From Camarhynchus parvulus (lineage: Eukaryota > Chordata > Aves > Passeriformes > Thraupidae), in contig NC_044601.1 of NCBI RefSeq assembly GCF_901933205.1, positions 30,728,352 through 30,792,351 of the forward strand: 64,000 nt of DNA, in the 5' to 3' direction. The notes below the pieces were generated by a model. That model saw nothing but the letters and a program-made list of their open reading frames with translations, searched no databases and had not been told where the DNA came from. The translations under genes and the position numbers were made by a program. Below, piece after piece: positions 48,095 through 58,761 of the stretch (positions are counted from its first letter, which is position 1; each line of letters begins with the position of its first letter).

Positions 48095-49699
48095 GATTAT
48101 AATATCCACAGGGCTATATTTTCTTTAGTTTTTAGTTTGCTTTGGTCAATTTCACTCCACAGTACTGAGAACCAAAGACTCTGTGGTGACCTCTGAGACA
48201 CTGTTTTTGCTTTTACATATTTCCCTTGGTGGTTGCTGGCCTTCAAATTGCAGGGGCAGTAGGAGGGAGGTGGGAAGTAAGGTAGTAAGAGGTATATGTA
48301 TGTTGTTATGTAGCTTCATGACATTTTTTTTTAAGCATATACAAATCCACACACAGAGATTGGCCTGCACATTTAAAGTCATACAACATGTGTAAAGAGT
48401 CCGTGTGGCTCTTTGTGAAACTTAAAAGTTTTACCAGATATTTCACTCCCAAAGGATTTACTACTTCACATTAACAGGCTTACAAGTGAATCTTTTCAAG
48501 GGGAATTATAAAAGGCTTGAACATATGCTTAAGTATAAGCAATTAAGCTCTTTCTTTTTTCCACCATGTGTTTAAGCATGTGTCTTGCTGTCAATGCATG
48601 CTTACACCTCAGAGCAGTCAATAGAATATATGTGTTGGGGAGATGGCAAAGGGCTTTGTGGGTTGGTACCATTGTCATGATGAAGATGTAGGAAGATGTA
48701 GGTGATGATTAAAAGGCCAGTCTGGGCTCCCAAAGTAATGACTAGAATTCCCCACATTCTTGAAATAAAAATGTGATTTCCAAAAATGTCAGTGTTCCTG
48801 AAAAGCATGCATCCCATCAAACTTCAAGGTCTTTTAGGTGTTTTAGTATCTAAGAGCATTTGAATGTTTTGTCCTGTTTTACTTTTTAATCTTGTTGCTT
48901 AATTGTCAGATTACCTGTTCCCTGAGGCTGGTATCACAGTTTAGTATATTCCAAACATATTAATCTCTACAGATGCCAGGAAAAGGCAGCATGCAAACAA
49001 AAGTCTCCTTTCACAGTCGCAGAAGCCTGGGAATGCAGCTAATTATGTTGGCATAGCTCCCTCTGCTGCTTCAGGATTAAAATTTTTTTTCACCCAGGAG
49101 CTTCAATATCAGTGTATTACATCAGAATTCATATTAAAAGCTTTGAAAAACAAAATGTCATTGGCAAATTTTTATCTACAGCTTTTGGACTTAGGAAATC
49201 CAACTAAGAATTTCTGCTTCTCCTTCCTGTCTGTTTGCATGCACAAAGCATATAAGACAAAGCTGACTTAAGAACAAATGCTTTGATCATCTCTTGTTAA
49301 AAGTAAATACAAAATCAAACCATGTGCCTAATCCCATCAGATGTACATTTGAACCTGAAAAACAGCATGTTAGAAAACACGTGTGGATAGAAATTAAAAA
49401 AATGTTTTTGTCTCAAGCTACTAAAAATTAATACAGAAGATAGCGGTCTTACAAAATTTCGCATAATCACCGAACAATGAAATCACTGGGATGGGAAGGG
49501 ACCCTTGAAGATCTTTTAGTCCAAGCCTCTGCTAAAGCAGATTGCCCAGGATCCCATCTAGGTGGGTGTTGAACATCTTCAAGGATATGCATCAACCTCC
49601 CCCAGGAGTCTGTTCTGTCACTCCCAAAATAGGAACGTTTTTTCTCACCTTCGTATAGAACTTGTGTTTCAGTTTGTGCCCACTGGTCCTTGCCCTGTT

Positions 49700-52075
49700 G
49701 CTGGGCACCACTAGACAGAGTCTGGGTCTATTCTCTGACACCCTCCCTTCAGATACTTGTAGGCATTGATAAGGTCCCCTCTCAGTTGTCTCCTCTTAAG
49801 GTTGGACAGGCCCAGCTCTCTCAGCCTTTCCTTGTAAAAGAGATGCTCTGGTCCTCTCATCAGCCCTCTGCTGGACCTTCTATAGTAGTTCTCTGAACTG
49901 AGGAGCCCAGAACTGGACACAGCACTCCAGATGTGCCTCACCAGGGCTGAGCAGAGGGACAGGATCACCTCCCTTGACCTCCTGGCAATGCTCTCCCTAA
50001 TGCACCCCAGGGTCCCATTGGCCTTCTTGGCCCCCAGGGCACACTGCTGGCTCATGGCCAGCTTGTTGTCCACCAGGACCCCCAGGTGCTTCTCTGCAGA
50101 GCTGCTTCCCAGCAGGTCACCCCCAGCCTGGGCTGGTGCCTGGGGTTGTTCCTCCCCAGGTGCAGGACCCTGCATTTGCCTCTATTGAATTTCAGATGTT
50201 TCTTCTCTGCCCAGCTCTCCAGCCTGTCCAGGTCTCACTGAATGGCAGCCCAGCCCTCTGGGCTATTGGTCACTCCTCCTGGCTCTGTGCTGTCAGGGAA
50301 CTCGCTGAGGGTACACTCTGTCCCTGCCTCCAGGTCACTGATGAATAAGTTGAACAAGACTGAACCCAGAACTGACCCCTGAGGAACCCCAACAGCTACA
50401 GGCCTCCAGCTACTCCCTGTGCCACTGGTCACAGCTCTCTGAGCTCAGTCATTCAGCCAGTTCCCAATTCACCCCACTGTCCCCTCAGCTAGCCCACACT
50501 TCCTGAGCTACCATGAGCATGTAGGAGAAACAGCGTCAAAAGCTGAAGTCAAGGCTAACAATCACTGCTCTCCCTTCTCTCCTCAGCCAGTCATCCTACC
50601 ACAGAAGGCTACCAGATTGGTCAAGCATGATTACAGCTTGGTGAATCAGGTTACTCTTATAACCTTCTTTTCATCTGCATTCTTAGAGATGACATCCAGA
50701 ATTAACTGTTCCATCAGTTTTCCAGGAATGGAGATAAGGCTGACTCATTTCCTGGGTCCTCCTTCTTGCCCTTTTTGACAGATTGGAGTGACATTGGACT
50801 TTCCCCAGTCCTTGGGGATCTGTCATATTCTCCATGACCTTTCAAAAATGATGGAGATTGGATTAACACTTGCAAACTTTAGTATTCACAGGTACATTCT
50901 ATCAGACTTCATGGTTCTGTGAGTTTTGAATTTGCTTAAATGATTTCTAAACCAATCCTCCTCTACCACAGAGAAGTGTAGAGACATTTTCCAGACTTTC
51001 TCTCATTTCCAGGGACTGGGATTCCTAAGGATAAGCATTAGTAGTAAAGAGAGAAGCAAAGTGGGCACTGAGCAACTGTCTTCACTCTATCCTTCATCAC
51101 AAGAGCACCCACCTCATTCAGCAGTGGGCCCCCATTTCCCAAATCTTCCTTTTGCTTGCCTCTTGTTGTCTTTGACCTCCCTTGCCAGATTCAATTTGAA
51201 ATGAACCTTAGCACGCAGCCCTGCATGCTTTGATATATTTGTAATATTCTTTCCAAGTGGTCTATCCCTTTTTCCAGAATCTGTAAACTTTCTTCTTCTG
51301 ACTGAGTTTTGCCAGAAACTCCTTGCTCATTAATGAAAGCCTTCCACCCCCTTTGCTTTCTTTCTTACTCAGAAGTATACAATCATCTTGCTCCTTGCCC
51401 ATGGAGAGGGTGATGCTTTAATCACAACCAGCTTTCTTGGGTGTGTTTTCCCTCCAGGACTTTTTCCTATGATACTCTATCAAGCGTATCCATGAAGAGG
51501 CCAACGTCTGGTCTCCTGAAGTCTAGAGTATTGGCTCTATGTGCACCCTTCCTGACACTGTAAGGATCCAGCCAAAGCTCCCGCTGGCCTTCACATTCCA
51601 CATCAGATCCTCCTTGAGAAGAAGATCCAGCATATCATCTCTATTTGTTGGTTCCTCTAATGCTTCCAGAAGAAAGTTATCACCAACACAATCCAGGAAT
51701 TTCCTGGTCTGCTTGTACTCTGTGTTGTCCATCTAACAGAACTGAGTTAGCTTAATTGCTCATCTGTCTAGATGGGAGGGACTCATCTGCTCAATGTTCC
51801 TGGTCAGGCAGCCTGTAGTGAGGCCCTTCTATAATGTCACCTTGTGCCTGCCCTGCCTTCATTCCAGATCCATGAGCTCTCAGTTGCCTCCTCATCTATC
51901 CCAGGCAGAACTCCATCCACTTCAGCATGTTCTTGGCACAGAGAGCAACACTCTTTCCTCAACTCTCCTGCCTGTTTTCAAAAGAGTCTATAACCTCTCA
52001 TTCCAACGCTTCATAGGAGTGTTGGCTCGTAGGAGCCACCCCACCATATCTTTGTGGCACCTCTTAGCCCATCTC
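49700..52075 (-). pseudogene. CR1 ORF2 remnant (endonuclease + RT)
   Basis: A broken ORF2 read on the - strand. The endonuclease part is clearest at 51523-51732, with fragments TRKFLDCVGDNFLLEALEEP and WNVKASGSFGW, matching the CR1 'RRFLE..DDNFL.Q.…EEPT' region. Just upstream, at about 51733-51795, the segment that should hold the GDFN catalytic motif is deleted or scrambled with stops. The reverse transcriptase shows GVPQGSVLGSVLFNLFISDL followed by the catalytic motif as FPDS (50289-50300) in place of FADD. The C-terminus (49711-50175) contains [37 protein letters not shown] and RRQLRGDLINAYKYLKGGC in one 154-codon frame. Catalytic residues are lost and the frame changes several times, so no activity is possible. 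Confidence 0.93.
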
Positions 52076-52690
52076 TAACTCCTCTTGTTCATCCCCTGTG
52101 ATGTCTGTGGCATAAGTTCAGTCCCTGATGAAGCAGATTTACTGGCTGGCGTGTCAGGAATCCCTTCATGACTTTTCATGTATTCTGCTCCTGACCTGCT
52201 CCAAGCTCTGGGCATCTCTTGCTGACTTCCCATCAGACTGGAAGGACTAAGAGGGACTGAGGTTCCCATCTCCTGACACCTTGAATTCAAGGCCCTCTTC
52301 ACCAGCCTGGCAAGCCTATGGCTGAAGATGCTCTTCCCCTTCCCTGACAGACAGACCCCATGAGCCCTCAGTACACCCAGTTTCCCAAGGTGAGTTATGT
52401 GGTCCAAGAAGACGAAACCTGGACTGAGGTACCAGCCTGTAACCATTTGTTGATTTACCTGCCTCATTGGCCCTTTCAAACACCTTCCCTTTGACTGTGA
52501 GAATCAATGAAAACACTGCTTGAGCTCCAGAGTCCTTTACTGGGACTTTCCAGGGCTCTGTAATCATTGATGCTCCTCAGACTACTTCTGGCTCTATCAT
52601 GGGTGCCCACATGCAACAACACAAGTAGCAGTTAGTAACCAACAGACTGTGCAAGCCTTGGTAGTCTCTCAATGACAATTCAAGAGGAAC
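52075..52690 (-). pseudogene. CR1 ORF1 esterase-domain remnant
   Basis: A remnant of the SGNH/GDSL-type esterase domain at the C-terminal end of CR1 ORF1, upstream of ORF2 in the element. On the - strand a GTHD motif is encoded at about 52596-52607, corresponding to the block-III G-T-N-D of the family. After a frameshift comes VKDSGAQAVFSLIL (about 52480-52550), equivalent to the family's 'GAQVVFSSIL'. The frame at 52075-52479 holds GFVFLDHITHL, then HGVCLSGKGKSIFSHRLARL, where the family has DGIHL. The block-V Asp and His of the catalytic triad are thus replaced (HGVCL at 52348-52362). Two frames are needed to read it, so it is inactive. Assignment rests on motif order and context, without alignment. 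Confidence 0.8.
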
Positions 52691-53965
52691 ATCTAAGCTC
52701 AACACACTAAAATAAAATATTTTAATTCAACTACTTATCCACATGGGAACACTTATATGCAAAAAAAGGTTCAAAAGCTGCTTACTGGCCTATTTCTGTA
52801 CTTTTTTGCTTCCTTCTTAATGGTTTTATTCTTACCTAAGAAACATTCCAAGAATCGTTCTATGGAAGACAGCAAAAATCTTGCTTTCTGTTTGCTTTCG
52901 ATTACAGAGTGGTCTGCTTCCTTAATATTTTTCAAGCATTAAGACCCTCCTAGACACTGTAGGCTATCCAAAAGAACATCTGATGTTTTGTTCTGATATT
53001 TATATAGTAGTTTATATATTACCTTTTTTCTTTCATTTCTTTGTTCAACCCAACCCTCTAGCCAGACCTTGGGAAACAATTCCATGTTGACCAGTGTTAG
53101 AAATCTTTTCTGGGTTTTTGTTGCTGCTTAAATTATTTTTATTTTTTTTATTTTTTAAGTTTTTTTTTTTTTTAATGCCCATTTTTGGGATAGGAAAAAG
53201 ATACTGTTGTTACAGTGCTGCATAGTTTGTATTAACAAAAACATGTCTGCAATAATGCAATATTTTTTTAATTCGGTGAGTATTTAATTCAAGAAAAGTT
53301 TAAAAATATTTGTGTGGCATTTCTGGATTTTCAATTCTATCTCCCGCAGGAATGCATGCATAAAGGGCTTGTGCTACAGTAGTAGTATTTGACAGTGCTG
53401 AAGAACAGTCCAGAATCAAATTCATATATTGTTTGCAGAGGATTTTGGCTCTTAGCTGATAGTCTGTAGTGAATGAATTAATTTTCTTATTCCTCATCCC
53501 TTCTCTGCCATGCTGCTGATAAAGTGATAGTTGCATGACAGAGCCTGTGATGTAGGACAGATTGTATAATTATCCAAAACTGCAACTTCAACCTCTAGGC
53601 AATCATCTTCCCTTTCCTGTCTACCACCAGCACTTAATGATGAGTTGAAGGCTTGGAGGTGAAAATGCCACCTACAAGACAAATTTTCTGCTTCTCAAAA
53701 ATATATTCTGTTACTTACACCAAGCCAAAAAACAGACAAAACACAAGGTCTTTGGTTCAGCATTGCTCTGATCTCAGGGCACCAGGGGGGCAGGAAACTG
53801 TCAATGACACATGGGAAGGGGAAAACAGGATGAAGCTAAAAAATCCATGAAGCATCATGCTCTGCTCCTGCCCTTTTCCTGCTGTTCCAGGACCAGAGCC
53901 CTTAGAGGTGTAACCAGGAAACAACCCTTCTGAGGGGCTTCCTTACTGAACAACTGAAAGACTAA
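52691..53965. other. Non-coding, T-rich
   Basis: No gene or repeat family recognised. A T-rich stretch lies at 53131-53173, including T14 at 53160-53173. The remainder is ordinary AT-rich sequence. Confidence 0.5.
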
Positions 53966-54417
53966 TGTGCATGTGATGCCTAGAGAGGCTACCTGGAACA
54001 AAGGCTAGGCAGTGTTAAAGGAATAAAGTAGGTATTTATTGAAAAGGTCTCCAAAGGATACACCTTGGGCAGTACAAGAGCCTGGCCAGGGCTACACCAA
54101 AGACAGACCCAAAATGGAAGGTGTGTCAGGAGTTTTCACACTTTTATAAGTTTTGGTCCATTTACGTATTGGGAATAATTGTTCAATTACATTTCAGGTT
54201 ATGAAGTTCCATCTTCCCAGATTGCTCTCCTCCATTCGCTGTTGTTTTTACTTTTTGGGCCTGAAGCTGCAGCAGTGTCCTTGGTTCTCAGGCTGGAAAA
54301 GGATTGTTTTGTCTAACTAAACTGTGAAGAGAACTTGCTCACACTTTATATGAAGTTTGGAGTTATATACTAAGGCAGTACAGAATCTGGAAAATAGGAA
54401 AACTAAAACATAAGGCA
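53966..54417 (-). mobile_element. Endogenous retrovirus LTR
   Basis: A long terminal repeat of an avian endogenous retrovirus in reverse orientation. Seen directly on the - strand: a 5' TG at 54417-54416 immediately after a purine tract, a TATAAAAG box at 54148-54141, and an AATAAA signal at 54040-54035 about 100 bases downstream. This order fits U3, R and U5. The 3' end, expected to be CA, must lie within 53966-53974, where several TG dinucleotides on the + strand leave the exact base open. From memory the sequence resembles an LTR family common in songbird genomes; I cannot name it with certainty. No matching second LTR is in the window, and no gag, pol or env coding relic adjoins it. Confidence 0.7.
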
Positions 54418-54432
54418 TTCTTTTCCCCCCTT
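54418..54432 (-). other. Polypurine tract next to the LTR
   Basis: On the - strand this is aaggggggaaaagaa, an all-purine tract ending exactly where the LTR begins with TG. In retroviruses this is the plus-strand primer site just upstream of the 3' LTR. It implies that this LTR is a 3' LTR with a little internal sequence attached, not a solo LTR. Confidence 0.65.
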
Positions 54433-54500
54433 AAAGGCTTGCTGAAGCCTTTACCTTGTCAAGTGTCTCTTCTAAAGGTCTACTAATAATAGGTATTTAA
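54433..54500 (-). mobile_element. Probable 3' internal retroviral sequence
   Basis: It lies directly upstream (in element sense) of the polypurine tract, so by position it should be the non-coding 3' end of the internal retroviral region. It has no coding content, and its outer boundary is unknown because it runs into a minisatellite. Confidence 0.4.
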
Positions 54501-54569
54501 TAATAATAAATATCTAACAACAGTAAATATCTAATAATAGATAAATATTCAACAATAGTAAATATCTAG
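54501..54569. repeat. 17-bp AT-rich minisatellite, four copies
   Basis: Copies at 54501-54517, 54518-54534, 54535-54552 (18 bp) and 54553-54569 follow the pattern YAAYARTAAATATCTAR with few differences. The array adjoins the retroviral remnant. Confidence 0.85.
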
Positions 54570-56776
54570 TAAGCACAGTGGGAGTCATGGAAGTCTTCTC
54601 CAAAGTTGTCAATGTGTAGCTCGCCTCTGTGCCAATGGCATGAAAAATGAACAGTGTGAATGGAATAGCACATAAACCCCCTGTAATTAAAGTGAATCCC
54701 CTTTCCTACAGTCACTGAGTAGTTAACAACAAGCACTTTCATTTTGAGAGGCAATAGCAAGGAATACTTTGCCTTTCCTTTTGCCTCTCCACCTTCCACA
54801 CTGGGGATGGGTACTTTCATTCGTGACATGGGTGATTCACAGGGAAATCATTCCAGTTGTGCGGAAGCATCATTGCCAGCCCACCTCTCTGGCACTGTTT
54901 CTGCTTCTTCCCCTGTGACAATATTGTCAAGTTAAAGCAAACATGTTCAGGAGCAGATGTGGGGGAAAAGAACACTAGGAAAAGTCAATACGCCTCTGCT
55001 TTAACTTGTCTGGACAAATCCCCAGTACAGTTGTAATTTTTTTCCTTTTGGTCATAAACATAGTTTGCTTGAAGCTGCAGATTAAACTTTTTCCCCCCTA
55101 ATGTAATATTGAAAATGAAGGGGATTTTCAAGCTAGAAGGCAGTTTAAGTTCTCTGTTCAGAAGTGCAATAGAAGTTGATTATATCCCAGCCTAACAACC
55201 AGGGCTTAGTCATTAGTAATATCATAAACAGAGAATGATCATTAACATTTATGTATGAACTACTGAAGGAAATGTCCTCCTGGTGAGAGATCAGTTATTC
55301 TTAAAATGGATTTTTAGTAATGTGGCAGTGCTCAAAAGCATGCAAAATAAGCATAATGAAATTGAAACCTTGTCAAGTACTTCTAAAATATCAAGTGTCA
55401 AAGTGTACGCCATATTTTGACAGGAGTATTCTCATAAAATACTGTGGTAGTTGCTAGTAATTGCATTGAACTGCAGTATTTAGGATATTGCTGGACTGGT
55501 GACATGAACATTTTAGCAAAATTTGAAGGCCCTGTTAAGTTGCAATTATTTATTACTTTTGAATTATAGCAAACAGCTCTGTCCAATTTGTTTAATGAGC
55601 ATGGCTGTGTATTTTTCTCCAGCATACTTTTCTTTTCATGAGACTCTCTATTTCAGTAAACAGCTGAGAAAAGAATCTACATGACTAGCAAAGCTGTGGT
55701 TCCCCTACACTTTAAAACTGCCTGAGTTACGAGGGCTAACATTTTCTGTAAGTCTGAGTTGATAACATACACTGTGTTAGACATGAAGAAATTGAGACAT
55801 GTCTTTTCAGCTCCTCAGTTGCAAAGGCATCCTTTGCTCAGTTTCTGCAAACAGAAAAAAATTTGTGGTTCTTTAACTTTATGGGCTCAGGCCTCCAAGC
55901 TCCTGAGGAATGTCATAAAATTTTACAATCAGCTTAATTGAGGATATTGCAATGATATCATAATTCCTCCTTTTCACAATACACGGGCAATCCACTGGAA
56001 CACAAGCAAATTCTAGAAGTCATTCTTTTCAGAGTGTTAAAATGCCTATAGCTGCAAAAACATGCAAAAACCCCCTCACCATTTGATTAACTAGTTCTTG
56101 CCAGCTTTACTAAGAGTTATTGAAATGCATTCAAATTAATTAAGTGAAATTAATTCATTTAAGTAACAAACTTCCTCTTCAACATTGTGTAGTACATGAT
56201 CTCTGGGTTCATGGATGTTAAAAGCCCTTTTTACTGCTGAAACCCATATTAGGACCGTGATTTGGAAAAGAGACTGGTACATGTGCCTTGGGGAGCTCCC
56301 TTTCCCTGTGACTGAGGGGAAAAATTTGCCTGGAAAACCAGTAGTTCATCAGGCTAAAAAAAAGGTAAGAAGAGAGGGTAGCAGTGCCCCAGGCCACAGA
56401 GGGGACATCCTGAGGAACAGGAAAACATAGGAGTTTAATTTCTCACCACAAAACTCTGCATTATAAAGTGTGGACGCTGAATACATGAATGCCCCTTTCA
56501 AGGCAGCCCTAATTCAGTTGTTTTTTTCTCAACACTGTCAACAGGGGACACATTGCATGCTTTACACCATGGCAGTGTGGCTTGCAGCATCAAGGAGAGT
56601 TGGCTTCAGCGTGAGGCAGTGCCTAGCTTTGCCTTCCTGATGTGACCAGGGGGACTGCCCAGTCCTTGCACAGAAGGGGAAGTAGGGCAGAAAGACTGTG
56701 ATGATGAAGGAGTCACTTCCTCTCTGTTGGCAATGTGTGACAGCTTGTTAGGAGAATACAAATTCTCCAACCAATA
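54570..56776. other. Non-coding; one weak exon-like segment
   Basis: No gene recognised. At 56253-56364 an open 112-nt segment lies between a weak acceptor (…cccatattag) and a strong donor-like AAAG|GTAAGA. The translation (for example KRDWYMCLGELPFPVTEGK) is not one I know. With a poor acceptor this is too weak for a gene call. Confidence 0.45.
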
Positions 56777-56925
56777 TAAAATCATAGGTTGACTTGGGAG
56801 GGACCTTAAGGATCATCTGTTCCAAATCCCCTGCCATGGACAGGGGCACGTTCCCCTAAACTGATTTGATCAAAGCCCCATCGAACCTGGCCTACTGCCT
56901 TCCGCAATTTCTTGGTACTTGCACA
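56777..56925 (-). mobile_element. CR1 LINE 3' end fragment
   Basis: A short CR1 3' UTR in reverse orientation. The + strand runs from the tail (aaatcataggttgacttggg) through 'gggaccttaaggatcatctgttcc', 'cccctgccatgg.cagggg' and 'gatcaaagccccatcgaacctggcc', the well-known reverse-oriented 3' end of a common CR1 group. It ends near 56925. About 150 bases, with no coding content. Its tail type differs from those of the copies at 16.9 and 40-42 kb. Confidence 0.85.
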
Positions 56926-57421
56926 CCATGCTGCTGAGGAAGAGACACTATTCATAACCACATTCTCCTGGTCAATAATATGGAGCAGTGATGGCTCTGT
57001 TAGCAGAAGTAATTTCCATCAAGCAGAAGAGAAAAACATTCCTAGGTAGTTGAGAACAGGTACATATTACAGACTTGGTCTAAAATGTAATTTCCCAATA
57101 GACACCTGATTGAGACCAGCTGGCAAAGACACGCAAGCAAGACATGCAAAGTTTTTCTCTGCTCTCTTATGGTGGTTGTGCTGTAACAGAAGCCAACACG
57201 AGTTATAAAACCTGGGCCAGGACTCCCCTCACTTCTCTGCTGATGAATGCTAAAGGCATGGCACATCCTCAAACTCTCCAGAAACATCAGTACCCAGTCA
57301 TTTTGCAATTCTTTTGTATCATGCCATCTGTACGGAATCCACACACTCATTAGCTCATGATGAAAACAGGGAAAAAGGTGAGTTTCTTCTTGAGTTGTTG
57401 TGCACCTGCAGGAGAATTGAC

Positions 57422-57435
57422 ACACTTGCAAGTGT
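57422..57435. repeat. Perfect 14-bp palindrome
   Basis: ACACTTGCAAGTGT equals its own reverse complement. It contains two E-box-like words (CACTTG and CAAGTG), which also resemble NKX half-sites. It may be chance. Confidence 0.6.
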
Positions 57436-58312
57436 CACAGCTCAGATGTGTTGCTCTTTTTTTGCAGAGGTGGATCTCTTTTACAGAGCATCTCAGCCAA
57501 GGATGTTTTAACACAACCAGCCTCCTCTCTGGGCTTTGGTTTACTGTAATGTAGAAGCTGGAAGGTCTGCTACAAGGAGCAGCTGGGATGAATATCCCAC
57601 AGGAGGTGGTTCAAGTAACTGGTCTCCTTATCCTGGTGCTTTGCCTTACTATCCCTGCTATCTCTGACTTAGCCTCCCTTTTCCAAAAATTTTGAAGTGT
57701 CTTGCAAAAAGTAGTTAGGAAATCCCCATTCAGTACATGGGGAAGGTAGTTCATTAGGATCTAAAACTATGACCGTGGTGTAGCTGAGTGGAGAAGGCAT
57801 TGATGGTGTAGCAACACAGCCTGTACTCTTCCAAGTCCCAGCATGTGAGTGATTCCCTAAAATCAGCTACAGAAATAAGCATTTAAAACCTTTGCTGTAT
57901 TTTCCAGCCTGAGTTACTGACCTTCAGTTGTTCCTGACCTCCTACCTTTCATCCGCTAGCTGGAAATGAGTCCTGTACTGGTAGCTACTGCTCTGGAGAA
58001 TAGTTAATGAACTTAAGTGTTCAGTGCAGGCTGGTCACAGACCCATCTCTCTGCCCTGCTAATGTAGCTGCATACTGTAAAAAAGACACTGCAGGGAGGA
58101 AAAGTAAAAAAAATTATGCTGGCAGAGGATCCACAGCAATTTCTGACTCTCTGACCCACTCTGATGCCAGGTTGGGAATAGTAATCCAGGACTTGCTGAC
58201 AAGCAGCTGGACTGTGGAGAGAGGCCTGAAATTCTCCACTGGGACCTAATTACAGAGGGGCCTCTCTGCCTTTCCCCCTGTCTGTAACCTGTGATACTCA
58301 GGGTTACAGAAG

Positions 58313-58350
58313 GAACCATAGAATTAACTAGGTTGAAAAAGACAGCCAAC
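58313..58350 (-). mobile_element. Possible CR1 tail scrap
   Basis: The + strand 'gaaccatagaattaactagg' followed by 'ttgaaaaagac' resembles the reversed extreme 3' end of CR1, but similarity stops after about 38 bases, so this is tentative. Confidence 0.35.
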
Positions 58351-58700
58351 ACTGGTATCGAAAATGGAGAAGCTCTGACTGAACCTTGAAGAAGGGCAAA
58401 CAAATTATCTTTCTTATACTCAGCATAACAAAACCAGGCTTTTATTTAAGAGAGAAGGAAAACTTTGGTGTCAAGATCCATCCCTGGCAATGTAGAGAGC
58501 ACTCAGAACAAACCGGCTCTTTTTCTGAACCAGTATGCAGACTCATGTACACTGATGCAGTGACAGAGCTCTGCCTTCAGATGTACAATGTTACTGCGAG
58601 ATGCAAAAAAGGAAACTTGTTGGCCTCCTGCCACCTAGCTCACTGCACAGCGATTTTTTCCCCTCACATTACGACTATTGCAATATTTTGTATGTATGTT

Positions 58701-58761
58701 CACTGTCAAGTACTGCATAATATATATAAAACATATAATTTAACACTGTCAAGTACTGCAT
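58701..58761. repeat. 18-bp direct repeat
   Basis: CACTGTCAAGTACTGCAT occurs at 58701-58718 and identically at 58744-58761, separated by 25 bases of AT-rich sequence. Confidence 0.95.

Larger units (their letters stand above)
42441..49461. other. Non-coding; contains two microsatellites
   Basis: No gene recognised in about 7 kb. It contains the AAGGG array (44252-44380), a DR4-type nuclear-receptor motif (46066-46081), a T13 run (46280-46292), A-rich tracts near 46729-46752 and an (AT)n run (48058-48088). A 74-codon frame at 47551-47775 ends in a hydrophobic stretch but shows no homology that I recognise. Confidence 0.5.
49462..52690 (-). mobile_element. CR1 LINE, 3.2 kb copy with ORF1 esterase
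   Basis: The longest transposon of the window, in reverse orientation. Its 3' terminus is at the left (gcataatcaccgaacaatg). Going right, the reversed order is 3' UTR (to about 49700), reverse transcriptase (about 49700-50900), endonuclease and linker (about 50900-52070), and the esterase domain of ORF1 (about 52080-52690). It is therefore missing only the 5' UTR and the front of ORF1 and covers roughly 70 percent of a full CR1. Internal deletions are visible, for example around the endonuclease GDFN region. Beyond 52690 I can no longer match CR1. The 3' end resembles that of the copy at 16861-17645 (both share the 'ctcaccagggctgagcagaggga' segment), so the two are likely closely related. Confidence 0.93.

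Noticed and set aside
49711..50175. 154-codon - strand frame as an intact gene
   Set aside because: It is the C-terminal part of CR1 ORF2, with the catalytic core lost upstream; it is a pseudogene fragment.
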